64,000 nucleotides of DNA from Carposina sasakii (Eukaryota > Arthropoda > Insecta > Lepidoptera > Carposinidae): contig CP053172.1 in the NCBI GenBank assembly GCA_014607495.2, positions 9,810,888 through 9,874,887 on the forward strand, given 5' to 3'. The notes beneath the pieces are model-generated. The model was not told the DNA's origin, made no database searches, and worked only from the letters and a program-made list of their open reading frames with translations. Shown piece by piece: positions 41,401 through 46,756 of the stretch (the first letter of the stretch is position 1; each line of letters begins with the position of its first letter). Position numbers and translations under genes: made by a program.

Positions 41401-44340
41401 AGACTGGGTTACTTTCGCCAATATTAGAAAGCAAGGATATCTCGGCGCTGCCGCTGTATAGCTCCTTGAAGGAACATTTAAAATACCAGCACCGTGAAGG
41501 CGAGGTTTTACGGTCGCCATATGACGGCACCGATATTGTAATAAAGCTTGAAGCTTCTGCTAAAAGTCCAACAGAATGCAGAGATAGCTTTGGCAGAATA
41601 TAAGGCTGATCAACATTATTAAAGGGTTTTTACAAATCTTTGATGACTTTTGTTTAATTGCAAAATTTACATATTTATCCACATAACTAACGCATTAGGG
41701 TATGCTATAATAATAGTACAATATGATACGAGTGAGCTAAGTTGGTTATTCCGCACGAGGCTTGGTTGCAAAGCACGGGCCGAAGGCGAGTACTTGTAAA
41801 AGCCGAGTGAAGTAATTACCAAAGCTCACGTGTCTCATACGAACTTTTTTAACACGTGATTGCGAGTAAATAAAAGTCGTACAAATGAAGGATATTTTAT
41901 TCATTGAAACACCTAACCTAACCTAACGGTACATATTAAAAACATTACCTACAATACTGAGTGCTTTTTAACATGGTTAATTCTATTGCTTCACGAGGAA
42001 ATGGGCTCGTAATTATTGGCTGATTCATTAAATTACGCTAGTAGGTAAAACATTTTCGGAATTAAAGCTGCTCTTTCTTTCCATTGTCAGACGCCCACTC
42101 CTGTACTAGTTGAGAGCTCGATGCTCGAAGTTGTTGACGAGTATGTTTACCTAGGACAGACAGTCAAACTAGGTAGGTCCAACTTTGAGAAGGAGGTAAA
42201 TCGGCGAATCCAACTCGGCTGGGCAGCGTTCGGAAAACTACGAAGCGTATTTGTGTCCAAGACGAAGGTATTCAAGACGAAGGTCTCAGTCCTTAAAGAC
42301 GAAGGTATTCAACCAGTGCGTGTTGTCGGTGATGACCTACGGTGCCGAGACGTGGTCTATGTGCCTCATAAAGAAGCTCAGGATCGCACAGCGAGCGATG
42401 GAGAGAGCTATGCTTGGGGTCTCTGCGTGATCGAATCAGAATTGAGGAGATCCGCAGACGTACAAAGATCACCGATATAGCTCAACGGTCCAGCAAGCTG
42501 AAGTGGCAATGGGCAGGGCACATAGCTCGAAGAACTGATGGCCGATGGAGTCGGAAAGTTCTAGAGTGGATACAACGTATCGGCAAGCGCAGCGTGGGAA
42601 GGCCACCCGCGAGGTGGACGGACGACCTGGAGGCCGTTGGGTCGGAGTGGAGGTTGTTGAGGGAGGCCTATGTCTAACAGTGGACTTCTCAGGGCTGTAA
42701 ATGATGATGATGGCAGGTTCTTGGTTATGTTTTACATTTATTGTCCTTATTGTTCTTTGTAAAGTTATTTGGTTGGGCTGATGGTATTGAATACCAATGC
42801 CCTTAATAAATATTTTTTTTAAAAGCTTGTGTGATAAAGTAAGTATGAAAATCCATTATCGCACAGTTTTAAGCGTCAACAATGTAGATATACGTAAAAA
42901 GTTGTATTACGTATCTAAAATCGGTGCGGCAAGTTCCATTTTATGAGAAATAGTGTCGAAAAATAGTTTCCTTCGTCCGCGCGAAAGGGCACCCGTGCGA
43001 AGTCGGGGCGGGTCATATATAGCCTATAGCCTTCCTCAGTAAATGGGCTATCTAATACTGAAATAGTTTTTCAAATCGGACCAGTAGTTCCTGAGATTAG
43101 CGCGTTCAAACAAACTCTTCAGCTTTATATAGTAATATATATAGTACTAGCTGTTGCCCGCGACTTCGTCCGCGTCAACAAACAGAATAAAATATTTTAA
43201 AGTACTTCTGCGTAAATTATATTTTTTGTTTTATTTTCTTGTGGCAGAAGAACATACTGATTTTCTCCGCAACCCGATCTTGACAACGCGACATATAATT
43301 GGCCGTGTGAAAAGCAGTCTTGACGTAAGTCAATTCCAACGTGTTTAAACGTTTGCCCCTGTGATTTATTAATTGTTACAGCAAAAGATAACTTAACAGG
43401 GAATTGAATTCTTTTAAAATGTTGAATAACTTTTCCTAAGACGGTATTTTCATATCTCTCAAAATTTAGCTGGGCTGTTAAGGGTTCTGCATCAGGTTAT
43501 CTAGACCTTCAATTTTATTACGTTATTAGAAAGTGCTTATCATGCTGAGCAACTTTTCCTAAGACGGTATTTTCATATCTCTCAAAGTTTAGCTGGGCTG
43601 CTAAGGGTTCTGCATCAGGCAGTCTAGACCTTCAATTTTTTTCTTACATATCATTTCTACGTCATTTTATTCTTTCATACATATTTTTTGGATAACTTGA
43701 ACCGTTTACGCAGCGCACGCAACGGAAGTCTCCAAAGTTGAATAATTTTCCCCGTTTTTTCCACATTTTCCTCTTATTCTTCGTCCCTATTGGTCGCACT
43801 GTGATGATATATAGCCTAAAGCCTTCCTCGATAAATGGACTATCCAACACAAAAAGAATTTTTTAATTCGACCCAGTAGTTCCGGAGATTAGCGCGTTCA
43901 ATCAAACAAACAAACAAACAAACTCTTCAGCTTTATAATATTAGTATAGATAGATCAGGGGTTCCCAAACTTTTTTTTCTCATAGACCCCTTTCAAAATT
44001 AACTGGTTCTGGTGGACGCCCTACAGGCCTACACCACATACAAATTAATTGTGAACGCCCAATTTTTCACGCCAACGTAGACCCCCATCGAGACTTCTGT
44101 GGAACCCTGGGGGTCCACCTGGACCACTTTGGGAATCACTGCAAGCCTTAATGTCGGTGTGTGTATTCACTTCAGTTGGCACTTGAAAGATCGTCGTGAT
44201 AAGTTATTTTTCCATGGGTGAGTGTGAGTCAACGACTGATGATATGAAGAAGCCTCACCTTTCTCCAGCAGCTGCGCGAACATATTCTGAACATTCGTGT
44301 GGTGGTGCTTCCACCGAAGGCAGTACTGTTGAGGCACCAT
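21828..44340 (-). CDS. BTB/POZ protein with two pipsqueak-type helix-turn-helix domains (623 aa, 17 coding exons)
   Basis: A probable nuclear transcription factor: the BTB domain dimerises and psq helices bind DNA (family knowledge). Coding exons, 5' to 3': 44340-44259, 41241-41130, 40695-40542, 39878-39776, 38075-37929, 37146-37074, 36652-36575, 36432-36399, 35677-35536, 35075-34959, 32694-32582, 31779-31655, 28676-28522, 25662-25544, 23461-23414, 22400-22289 and 21985-21828. All are GT/AG with matching phases, total 1,872 nt. The BTB domain is at about residues 5-130 ([61 protein letters not shown]). The first psq is at about 376-427 ([30 protein letters not shown]). A second, divergent one is at about 432-475 ([28 protein letters not shown]). 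The linkers are acidic and serine-rich, with a basic patch SPKRTRM. Related insect families include ribbon, jim lovell, Tkr, bric-a-brac and pipsqueak; I cannot tell which is the ortholog. Confidence 0.9.
22011..22276 (+). repeat. Composite of two dispersed repeat fragments
   Basis: GTGCACGCTAATCTCAGAAA (from the family at 281-716) is followed by GCGAAGCCGGGGCGGGTCGC. The right edge touches the donor side of BTB-psq exon 16, about 13 bp away. Confidence 0.6.
22289..22400 (-). CDS. BTB-psq coding exon 16
   Basis: The exon encodes [20 protein letters not shown] and [17 protein letters not shown], rich in valine and threonine. The acceptor is ATTCCAG and the donor GTAAGT. Confidence 0.8.
22501..22750. 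mobile_element. Foldback MITE (family B), copy 3
   Basis: TA-flanked, with GTATGTTAAGCGAAAAGC and the matching reverse arm. It is more diverged than copies at 16510 and 26006. Intron of the BTB-psq gene. Confidence 0.82.
23157..23354 (+). mobile_element. SINE-like repeat (family D), copy 1
   Basis: It reads ATAATCACGCCTTTATCCCT, CAGAGCACCAATGGCCGATA, GTCCCTCTACTGACTTGTAC. It is shared with 29207-29424, 47522-47773 and 61490-61745. No tRNA boxes recognised. Confidence 0.8.
23414..23461 (-). CDS. BTB-psq coding exon 15 (48 nt)
   Basis: The exon encodes [16 protein letters not shown]. It is 16 codons in phase 0, so skipping it would keep the frame. The acceptor is TGTACAG and the donor GTATTA. 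Confidence 0.72.
23617..24690 (-). repeat. Family K repeat interrupted by a LINE fragment
   Basis: Outer parts (about 23617-23825 and 24519-24690) match 3340-3720 in reverse. The break falls within ACCCAATAA...AATAAGAGTGCC, which are adjacent in the uninterrupted copy. The inserted piece is annotated separately. Confidence 0.65.
23826..24518 (-). pseudogene. 3' end of a non-LTR retrotransposon
   Basis: On the minus strand, 24485-24204 reads an open frame with [19 protein letters not shown] and [12 protein letters not shown], like the C-terminus of CR1/Jockey-type reverse transcriptase ORFs. It is followed by about 350 bp of 3' UTR and an (AAT)n tail (about 23826-23850). It is 5'-truncated and inserted into a family K repeat. 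Confidence 0.55.
24745..24812 (-). mobile_element. 3' fragment of SINE-like family A
   Basis: TTCTTCTTCAGTCTATTGCA and GTCCACTGCTGGACGTAGGC are the reversed tail. Everything 5' of the tail is missing. A further scrap (GGACGTAGGCCTCCCCCA) lies at 25043-25060. Confidence 0.7.
24934..25053. mobile_element. Small MITE (family H), copy 2
   Basis: It is the reverse complement of 15746-15857 over most of its length, with the shared GCTAGCGACTCGCTAGC palindrome. One terminus is mutated. Confidence 0.65.
25183..25295. repeat. Inverted repeat, arms about 42 bp
   Basis: GACCAACTCCGAAATAGTGA on the left pairs with TCACTATTTCGGAGTTGGTC on the right, continuing through CTGTTCCATA. The loop is about 25 nt. 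Single copy here; it may be a small foldback element. Confidence 0.8.
25544..25662 (-). CDS. BTB-psq coding exon 14
   Basis: The exon encodes [20 protein letters not shown] and [19 protein letters not shown], a basic low-complexity tail region. The acceptor is TTTATAG and the donor GTAATT. The frame enters at phase 1 and leaves at phase 0. Confidence 0.8.
25752..25905 (+). repeat. Dispersed repeat (family G), copy 1
   Basis: CCCCTAGCATGACCACGCAT, GGATATCGTATCGTA and GGCTAAATGTCGATAAATCG recur in reverse at 53140-53275. Confidence 0.65.
26006..26265. mobile_element. Foldback MITE (family B), copy 4
   Basis: Well-preserved copy with TA flanks. CAGGGTGTAACAAAAAAGG on the left is matched by the inverted right end. 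It is almost identical to the copy at 16510-16769. Confidence 0.88.
26435..26635 (-). mobile_element. tRNA-derived SINE, copy 4
   Basis: The minus strand reads GACCCGGTAGCTCAGTTGGT, AAGAGCACTTGCACGGAATG and GGGTTCGAGTCCCACTCGGG. A five-base-pair anticodon stem can form, but the loop ACGGAAT lacks U33. A tail (TTTCATTTCTTTATTAATAA) follows, as in copy 2. Confidence 0.82.
26722..27248. mobile_element. Foldback element with 7-bp target duplication, copy 1 (interrupted)
   Basis: Ends CATAGAGTAATAAG and CTTATTCCTCTATG are flanked by ACATTAC at 26715-26721 and 27249-27255. The whole element is one long hairpin (GCACCATTAGACTTTTCGGT against its reverse). A 241-bp insertion interrupts the left arm. 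Confidence 0.8.
26788..27028 (-). mobile_element. 241-bp insertion with CATTAGA duplication
   Basis: CATTAGA at 26781-26787 and 27029-27035 flanks a segment absent from the sister element at 28830-29101. It has (GAAA)n at its left edge, so it is probably a truncated retroelement in minus orientation. Confidence 0.75.
27366..27871. mobile_element. PIF/Harbinger-type MITE
   Basis: AGGTAAGCGTCCACATGTCG and the inverted CCGACCTATGGACGCTTACCT bound 506 bp, with TAA on each side. A 3-bp TWA duplication is typical of this superfamily. Open frames inside (27380-27809) have no known similarity. Confidence 0.72.
27874..28240. mobile_element. TA-flanked DNA element with 35-bp inverted ends
   Basis: ACCCGCGCAGATAAAGAAT and the inverted ATTCTTTATCTGCGCGGGT run on for about 35 bp with three mismatches. 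The flanking TA suggests a mariner-type integration. It is 367 bp and abuts elements on both sides. Confidence 0.72.
28245..28501. mobile_element. Foldback MITE (family B), copy 5
   Basis: CAGGGTGTAACAAAAAGGGT with its inverted end, TA-flanked. It stops 20 bp from the donor side of BTB-psq exon 13. Confidence 0.87.
28522..28676 (-). CDS. BTB-psq coding exon 13 (divergent psq 2)
   Basis: The exon encodes [40 protein letters not shown] and [10 protein letters not shown]. It keeps the spacing of a psq helix-turn-helix but has lost several consensus residues. The acceptor is AAACAG and the donor GTATTT. Confidence 0.88.
28830..29101. mobile_element. Foldback element with 7-bp target duplication, copy 2
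   Basis: CATAGAGGAATAAG to CTTATTACTCTATG (272 bp) is flanked by ACTAAGG at 28823-28829 and 29102-29108. The halves are near-perfect complements. Confidence 0.85.
29207..29424 (+). mobile_element. SINE-like repeat (family D), copy 2
   Basis: Full match to the family, ending GCAGCTGTAGTATTATA directly at the AT microsatellite. GAATGAAT units precede it. Confidence 0.82.
29418..29690. repeat. (TA)n and (ATAAT)n microsatellite
   Basis: About 44 bp of TA repeats are followed by about 180 bp of the pentamer ATAAT with a few interruptions. It grows from the TATTATA tail of the preceding SINE-like element. Assembly length is uncertain in such tracts. Confidence 0.95.
29854..30102. mobile_element. 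Foldback MITE (family B), copy 6, right end lost
   Basis: CAGGGTGTAACAAAAGGGGT begins the copy. The right arm stops at GCTTAACATACCCG, where a family C element begins. Confidence 0.8.
30103..30257 (-). mobile_element. Foldback MITE (family C), copy 1
   Basis: GATTACCTAATTTTCAATAG, CAAAGCGATGGCGAAAATTG and CATTTTACGTAATACGAATT match 36702-36888, 52200-52554 and 58857-59036. One arm is shortened. Confidence 0.75.
30455..30995 (+). repeat. Two consecutive copies of the CCGCGACTCCGTCCGCGTGG repeat
   Basis: A diverged piece (30455-30680) is followed by a fuller copy starting GTGGACGCCCGCGACTCCGT (30686) and ending TGTACAGACAGCGATCCGTT. Confidence 0.7.
31381..31641. mobile_element. Foldback MITE (family B), copy 7, beside an exon
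   Basis: CAAAGTGTAACAAAAGGGGT to the inverted CTTTCTGTTACACCCTG. Its edge is 14 bp from BTB-psq exon 12, so the donor GTAAGT lies between exon and MITE with little room. Confidence 0.85.
31655..31779 (-). CDS. BTB-psq coding exon 12 (core of psq 1)
   Basis: The exon encodes [20 protein letters not shown] then [16 protein letters not shown] and INRPYR, a classical psq helix-turn-helix. The acceptor is CCCGCAG and the donor GTAAGT. A foldback MITE begins 14 bp beyond the exon's 3' edge. Confidence 0.95.
31960..32345 (+). pseudogene. Non-LTR retrotransposon ORF relic
   Basis: Broken frames read [26 protein letters not shown] and, in the ORF 32049-32342, [46 protein letters not shown]. This resembles the end of insect LINE reverse transcriptase ORFs in motif pattern. 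A shorter related scrap is at 54016-54060. It lies antisense in a BTB-psq intron. Confidence 0.5.
32350..32440 (-). repeat. LINE 3' tail fragment (GCTTGCCATTGTAC family)
   Basis: The minus strand gives GAGCTTGCCATTGTACATGC and AATAAAGAATAAGG, as in 50755-50873, 49150-49270, 38270-38395 and 52335-52495. Confidence 0.65.
32582..32694 (-). CDS. BTB-psq coding exon 11 (start of psq 1)
   Basis: The exon encodes [27 protein letters not shown] and [10 protein letters not shown], the first helix of the psq domain. The acceptor is GCTACAG. A near-copy of this acceptor lies about 390 bp upstream (33088-33131). The donor is GTAAGT. Confidence 0.9.
33088..33131 (-). repeat. Duplicate of the BTB-psq exon 11 acceptor region
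   Basis: CCCACTGTAGCTGCATCATG followed by CCACAGATTATGTATTTGTT resembles 32691-32734 with several transitions. On the minus strand it keeps GCTACAG|TGGG. Confidence 0.7.
33330..33560 (-). repeat. Dispersed repeat (family I), copy 2
   Basis: Reverse of 13038-13265, with CGCCCATGAAGAGATCGTAA on the minus strand. It lies in a BTB-psq intron. Confidence 0.65.
33723..34164 (+). pseudogene. Penelope-like reverse transcriptase fragment
   Basis: The open frame 33767-34162 includes [40 protein letters not shown] and [20 protein letters not shown], the pattern of the reverse transcriptase C-terminal part in Penelope-like elements (FxVYRKPTxTDxxIP, HKLAAYxxMIxRL). The GIY-YIG part is absent. Inverted repeats bound it (33761-33783 and 34139-34161), and ATATCATTTCAT occurs on both outer sides (33711-33722 and 34165-34176). 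Confidence 0.75.
34628..34903 (-). mobile_element. Mariner-like MITE (family E), copy 3
   Basis: CAGGTGTTTTTTCCTGGCCA, AACGAAGGGTACGTACTCTA and GTTGACGACCAAAAATCTAC match 7233-7606 with a small internal deletion. Confidence 0.75.
34959..35075 (-). CDS. BTB-psq coding exon 10 (linker)
   Basis: The exon encodes [20 protein letters not shown] and [19 protein letters not shown]. The acceptor is TTTGCAG and the donor GTATGT. A mariner-like MITE copy lies about 55 bp downstream. Confidence 0.83.
35330..35405 (+). repeat. LINE 3' tail fragment
   Basis: TTGTTTGCTGGAAAAAATCA and GGGATAAGCACGC match the family of 50755-50873. The poly(A)-signal end is absent. Confidence 0.6.
35536..35677 (-). CDS. 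BTB-psq coding exon 9 (acidic linker)
   Basis: The exon encodes [38 protein letters not shown] and LQVQGDNSA. The GC content is much higher than in the flanks. The acceptor is CTTACAG. The donor GTTCGT is weak. Confidence 0.85.
35797..36237 (+). mobile_element. TA-flanked MITE (family L), copy 1
   Basis: CAGGGTGAAAGAAAGTGACA and the inverted TGGCTGTCACACACACCTTG bound 441 bp. AAAACCACTGAAAATTTT and CAACCCCAATGGAGTCTC recur in reverse at 37560-37902, across exons 6-8. Confidence 0.75.
36399..36432 (-). CDS. BTB-psq coding exon 8 (34-nt micro-exon)
   Basis: The exon encodes [11 protein letters not shown]. It is only 34 nt, with acceptor TTTTCCAG and donor GTGAGT, and is needed to carry the frame from phase 2 to phase 0. 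Skipping it would shift the frame before both psq domains. Confidence 0.8.
36575..36652 (-). CDS. BTB-psq coding exon 7 (basic patch)
   Basis: The exon encodes [20 protein letters not shown] then SSQPK. SPKRTRM resembles a nuclear-localisation patch. The acceptor is TTTGCAG and the donor GTAAGT. Confidence 0.85.
36702..36888 (+). mobile_element. Foldback MITE (family C), copy 2
   Basis: TAGCGATAGCGAAAATTGAA and CGTATTACGTAAAATGAATT, with a mirrored right arm ending AATTAGGTAATCAGGGG. It lies between BTB-psq exons 6 and 7. Confidence 0.75.
37074..37146 (-). CDS. BTB-psq coding exon 6 (linker)
   Basis: The exon encodes [20 protein letters not shown]. The acceptor is TTTCCAG and the donor GTATGT. 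It is one of three short exons enclosed by an inverted pair of MITEs (35797-36237 and 37560-37902). Confidence 0.8.
37466..37567 (+). mobile_element. Fragment of family E MITE
   Basis: CCAGACACTTCCCAGGTATG and TTAACGACCAAAAAACATCC survive. It abuts the family L copy. Confidence 0.65.
37560..37902 (-). mobile_element. TA-flanked MITE (family L), copy 2, inverted
   Basis: The minus strand starts CAGGATGTAGGTGACAGCCA and continues GAAAACCACTGAAAATTTTC. It ends about 27 bp from exon 5's donor. Confidence 0.72.
37929..38075 (-). CDS. BTB-psq coding exon 5 (linker)
   Basis: The exon encodes a charged, proline- and serine-rich linker ([39 protein letters not shown]). It has no fold I recognise. 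The acceptor is AACTCAG and the donor GTGAGT, phase 1 on both sides. Confidence 0.85.
38128..38205 (+). repeat. Family J repeat fragment
   Basis: CATTAACCTAGTCCCACACT and AAGATCCCTAAGGTCTTG match 45255-45318 and the reverse of 5206-5306. Confidence 0.6.
38270..38396 (+). repeat. LINE 3' tail with (AAT)n end
   Basis: TTGGTTTGCTGGAAGAAATC, TAAGCACGCCTTTGTACATT and GTGTACAATAAAGC run into ATAATAATAATAATA. It is the fullest example of this tail. Confidence 0.7.
38397..39090 (+). pseudogene. GC-rich retroelement 3' segment ending in (AAT)n
   Basis: The segment is clearly GC-richer than its surroundings. An open frame to TAG at 38651 reads [40 protein letters not shown] and [20 protein letters not shown]. 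About 400 bp of non-coding sequence follows and then AATAATAATAATAAT. The layout is that of a 5'-truncated LINE. I do not recognise the protein. Confidence 0.5.
39195..39573. mobile_element. MITE with 17-bp inverted ends
   Basis: GGGTGTAAAAAGACAAC and the inverted GTTGTCTTTTTACACCC bound about 379 bp, flanked by TATA-like sequence. The interior resembles family E in places (GATTCCATAGAAAAAAAATA). It lies between BTB-psq exons 4 and 5. Confidence 0.72.
39776..39878 (-). CDS. BTB-psq coding exon 4 (end of BTB)
   Basis: The exon encodes [20 protein letters not shown] then [13 protein letters not shown]. This is the typical last helices of an insect BTB domain followed by linker. The acceptor is TTTTTCAG and the donor GTATAT. 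Confidence 0.9.
40542..40695 (-). CDS. BTB-psq coding exon 3 (BTB core)
   Basis: The exon encodes [36 protein letters not shown] and [12 protein letters not shown], the most recognisable BTB stretch. The acceptor is TTTTCAG and the donor GTGAGT. Confidence 0.93.
41130..41241 (-). CDS. BTB-psq coding exon 2
   Basis: The exon encodes [10 protein letters not shown], then an unusually long loop ([20 protein letters not shown]), then GVSLRAHR. The acceptor is TTTTCCAG and the donor GTTGGT. The phase matches both neighbours and completes the BTB core with exon 3. Confidence 0.85.
41268..41400 (+). repeat. Partial copy of the CCGCGACTCCGTCCGCGTGG repeat
   Basis: CTGCAGAAAAAACAAAATGA and ATTATCCGGGATAAAAAGTA match 63228-63595. 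It begins about 30 bp from exon 2's acceptor. Confidence 0.65.
41690..42110. other. Non-coding stretch with a GC-richer centre
   Basis: TTCCGCACGAGGC and GCCGAAGGCGAG mark a GC-richer part that looks like an old repeat, but no second copy is in the window. Confidence 0.35.
42113..42712 (+). pseudogene. RTE-type reverse transcriptase ORF, 3' end with frameshift
   Basis: The first frame has [20 protein letters not shown] and [17 protein letters not shown] local duplication (ACGAAGGTATTCAAGACGAA, 42263-42315) shifts the frame. The second has [35 protein letters not shown] and LLREAYV then stop. The tail is GTAAATGATGATGATGG. This is the C-terminal pattern of RTE endonuclease-reverse transcriptase ORFs. 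It is antisense to the BTB-psq gene in an intron. Confidence 0.8.
42955..43185. repeat. Two fragments of GC-rich dispersed repeats
   Basis: CGTGCGAAGTCGGGGCGGGT and TTGCCCGCGACTTCGTCCGC lie either side of AGTAGTTCCTGAGATTAGCG. They are commonly paired ends of the same repeat family in opposite order. Confidence 0.6.
43415..43640 (+). repeat. Local duplication
   Basis: AACTTTTCCTAAGACGGTAT with CAGGCAGTCTAGACCTTCAA occurs near 43550-43637, and the same text, slightly changed, near 43428-43515. The unit is about 122 bp. Confidence 0.8.
43956..44141. mobile_element. hAT-type MITE (GGTTCCCAAA family), copy 2
   Basis: CAGGGGTTCCCAAACTTTTT to ACCACTTTGGGAATCACTG, with TAGACCCC inside. No clear target duplication remains. 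It ends about 118 bp from the BTB-psq start exon. Confidence 0.8.
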
Positions 44341-44443
44341 TTTATACATAAATAAATAAGGCTTTGGTATTGAAGGAGGGGGAGCTAAAGCTAGTATCTG
44401 GTCATGTCTTTAGGGGTAAATGGAATGTCGGTCGGCGTATTAC
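44259..44443 (-). CDS. BTB-psq gene, start exon (5' UTR 44443-44341, CDS 44340-44259)
   Basis: The acceptor is a pyrimidine-rich tract ending TTTCAG at 44446-44444, so a non-coding exon must lie upstream. I chose the ATG at 44340-44338 for its AAAATGG context. An in-frame ATG three codons earlier has a poorer context and would add only MYK. The exon encodes [20 protein letters not shown] and FAQLLEK, the first BTB helix. Confidence 0.85.
44391..44405 (-). promoter_or_regulatory. Upstream ORF of four codons in the BTB-psq 5' UTR
   Basis: ATG ACC AGA TAC TAG lies 50 bases before the chosen start codon in the same exon. Such short uORFs often lower translation of the main frame. The function here is inference only. 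Confidence 0.4.
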
Positions 44444-44825
44444 CTGAAACAAAGAAAGCAATTTCAATAAGTTCAATAGAAAGGTACTAAGTAGGTACTA
44501 GAATTAGTACCCCGCGGTGACCTAGGCCCTTTTTCCCGTTTTTTTTTGTACATAATTAACGATGGTAACATGAAGAGCTTTGCTATCTTTGCCGGACTAG
44601 GTGGCGAGCGCTTATGTGGCACAACCGAAAGATTTTAAAAACCTACGCGACCAATGCATCCCAGTTGCGAATGTGACTTTGTCGCTTGGAGGAACTAAAT
44701 AAAATTTAGATCCTCTCAACATTCAGATAGGTACTAAGCTTGAGGAACGAACTAACGGTCGTTGCGCAGAAACATAAGAGCATTTTTGAACAGCTGATAT
44801 CTCTAAGCTTTATCCAATCAAATAC

Positions 44826-44860
44826 TACGTCCAGCAGTGGACTGCAATAGGCTGACGATC
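44826..44860 (+). mobile_element. Tail scrap of SINE-like family A or RTE
   Basis: TACGTCCAGCAGTGGACTGC and AATAGGCTGACGA only. No 5' part. Confidence 0.6.
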
Positions 44861-44944
44861 GAAGACTAACTTGGCTGTCGCATATTTTGAATTTGACACA
44901 AACGACCAGTCCAAAGTGTGGTATTCTTAGGAGTTATTCTAATG

Positions 44945-45119
44945 CAGTGGTTCCCAAAGTGGTCCAGGGGTCTATAGGAGACTCGATGGGGGTCTACGTT
45001 AGCGTGAAAAAATGGGGGTTCACAATTAATATGTATGTGATGTGGGCCTGTAGGGGGTCCACCAGAACCAGTTAACTTTTGAAAGGGGTCTATGAGAAAT
45101 AAAAGTTTGGGAACCACTG
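44945..45119. mobile_element. hAT-type MITE (GGTTCCCAAA family), copy 3
   Basis: CAGTGGTTCCCAAAGTGGTC to AGTTTGGGAACCACTG. Flanks TTCTAATG and TTTTAATG are an 8-bp duplication with one mismatch. Orientation is reversed relative to copy 2. Confidence 0.85.
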
Positions 45120-45239
45120 TTTTAATGTTTCTAGGTAGACACCTGTGACCCACAGTTTGTGATCCACACATAAATACATTTGAATTTGAGACCATGATGA
45201 TTATTCGATGAGCAGGAGTTTATGATGTAGACAATAACA

Positions 45240-45318
45240 CAAGTATATAATATTCACACTCTTCACAACACATTAACCTAGTTCCACACTAAGATCCCTA
45301 AGGTCTTGTGTCGAGCTT
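45240..45318 (+). repeat. Family J repeat fragment
   Basis: CACATTAACCTAGTTCCACA and CTAAGGTCTTGTGTCG. A related scrap (GTCGTGGGTACTAAGCAACG) is at 46010-46040. Confidence 0.6.
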
Positions 45319-45327
45319 ATTATTATA

Positions 45328-45679
45328 CAGGATGATTTTTGGTCGTCAACGTTTCCGGAAACTACGAAATCTCCTCATCATCACGATTATTTTTCTCCAT
45401 GGAAGCATACCTGGGAAGTGTCTGGTTTCCAAAATATTAGGGTCCAAAGTTGAGTAAATAGACTGCGTTTTTATGCATAAATGCACATTGACGCGTGTAG
45501 CAAGATTTTTTCATGAGAAATAATTATGGAAAAACTAGTATAAACACTGGACACTATAAATTTCGCCCGATGAAGTAATTAAAAAAAATTAATTCATTCC
45601 CCGTTTTTGGCAAAAACTTACTTTATTTGATGAATAGAGTCCGTACCCTTCGATAAGGGTGGCAACGAAAAAACATCTG
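45328..45679 (+). mobile_element. Mariner-like MITE (family E), copy 4
   Basis: CAGGATGATTTTTGGTCGTC to the inverted GCAACGAAAAAACATCTG. Flanked by TA. Interior matches 2471-2856. Confidence 0.78.
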
Positions 45680-46049
45680 TATACTAACGGCCGCCCACGG
45701 CTTCGCTCGCGTGAGAGTGCATTACTCCCTAGCTATATATTATAAACCTTCCTCGTGAACCACTATATCTATTTAAAAAAACCGCATCAAAATCCGTTCC
45801 CTAGTTTGAAAGATCTAACCATACATATTTTATTTTATTTTTAAATTAAAAACTTTCGTTTGGCTGTACTGTTAAGCTTGAACAAAAGTTTTATTTTAGT
45901 TTTATGAGTGGGCCGAGTCGCAGGATGAAAAATATTTAAAATAAATAGAACCGGCAACTGGGTCCGCGGGTATAGTTAATTTTGGGACCAGTCGCCTAAA
46001 ACCTCTTGCGTCGTGGGTACTAAGCAACGGTTTATAAATCGAACTCATT

Positions 46050-46175
46050 TACAGCCCTGAGAAGTCCACTGTTGGACATAGGCCTCCCCCAACAACCTCC
46101 ACTTCGACCGGTCGGAAGCAGCCTGCATCCAACCGACACCCGCGACCTTGGCCAGGTCGTCCGTCCGCCTCGCAT
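46050..46175 (-). pseudogene. RTE ORF 3' scrap
   Basis: The minus strand reads GGGGGAGGCCTATGTCCAAC and AGTGGACTTCTCAGGGCTGT, like the end of the RTE copy at 42,660-42,700. The upstream part (GGACGGACGACCTGGCCAAG) fits the RWTDDL region. Confidence 0.65.
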
Positions 46176-46179
46176 AAAT

Positions 46180-46756
46180 CGCACTAATGATCACAAATCA
46201 CAATGGGTAGCCAGAACTGCAGGGTCGATCACCAAGGAGACCCTAAACCCACGATTAGAATAAAATTTGCTTACAACCACAAAATGATCTAATATAAAAT
46301 AATTACACAATTAATACGGTATGAGTTCCAAAAAAAAAAAATAACACGATAAACTATCTTTTTCGAAATAGATAACAAATGTCAGAGGGTCGGCCCTTAT
46401 CGGCAACAAAAATAGAAATAGTTGGACACGAGTTTGAAAAATATCTTTGGACCGTGGAGCGAAAACATTAAGTAGATGTTCTGATGTTTTTTACGAACTC
46501 AGGTTCACCCACCACCGAATCATAGACCCTTGAATTTGCCAGCTGAATACATGCAGCTCTGCTTGCATGATAAGCACTAGGAACCCCACTGCTTCGGCAG
46601 CATCCAGTTGAAAAGGGACCTGTTAGCTACATATTACGAGAGACGTGACTGCTTGCCGCTTGGCTCCAAATAGGATGAACGGTTTCTGTTGTATTTATTT
46701 CTTTCTACCTTATTTGTTCAGTTTCAACATTACTTCAACCTTTTTTGTGGTCCAAG
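46180..46756. other. Non-coding stretch
   Basis: I see no gene and no element I recognise. Confidence 0.35.
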
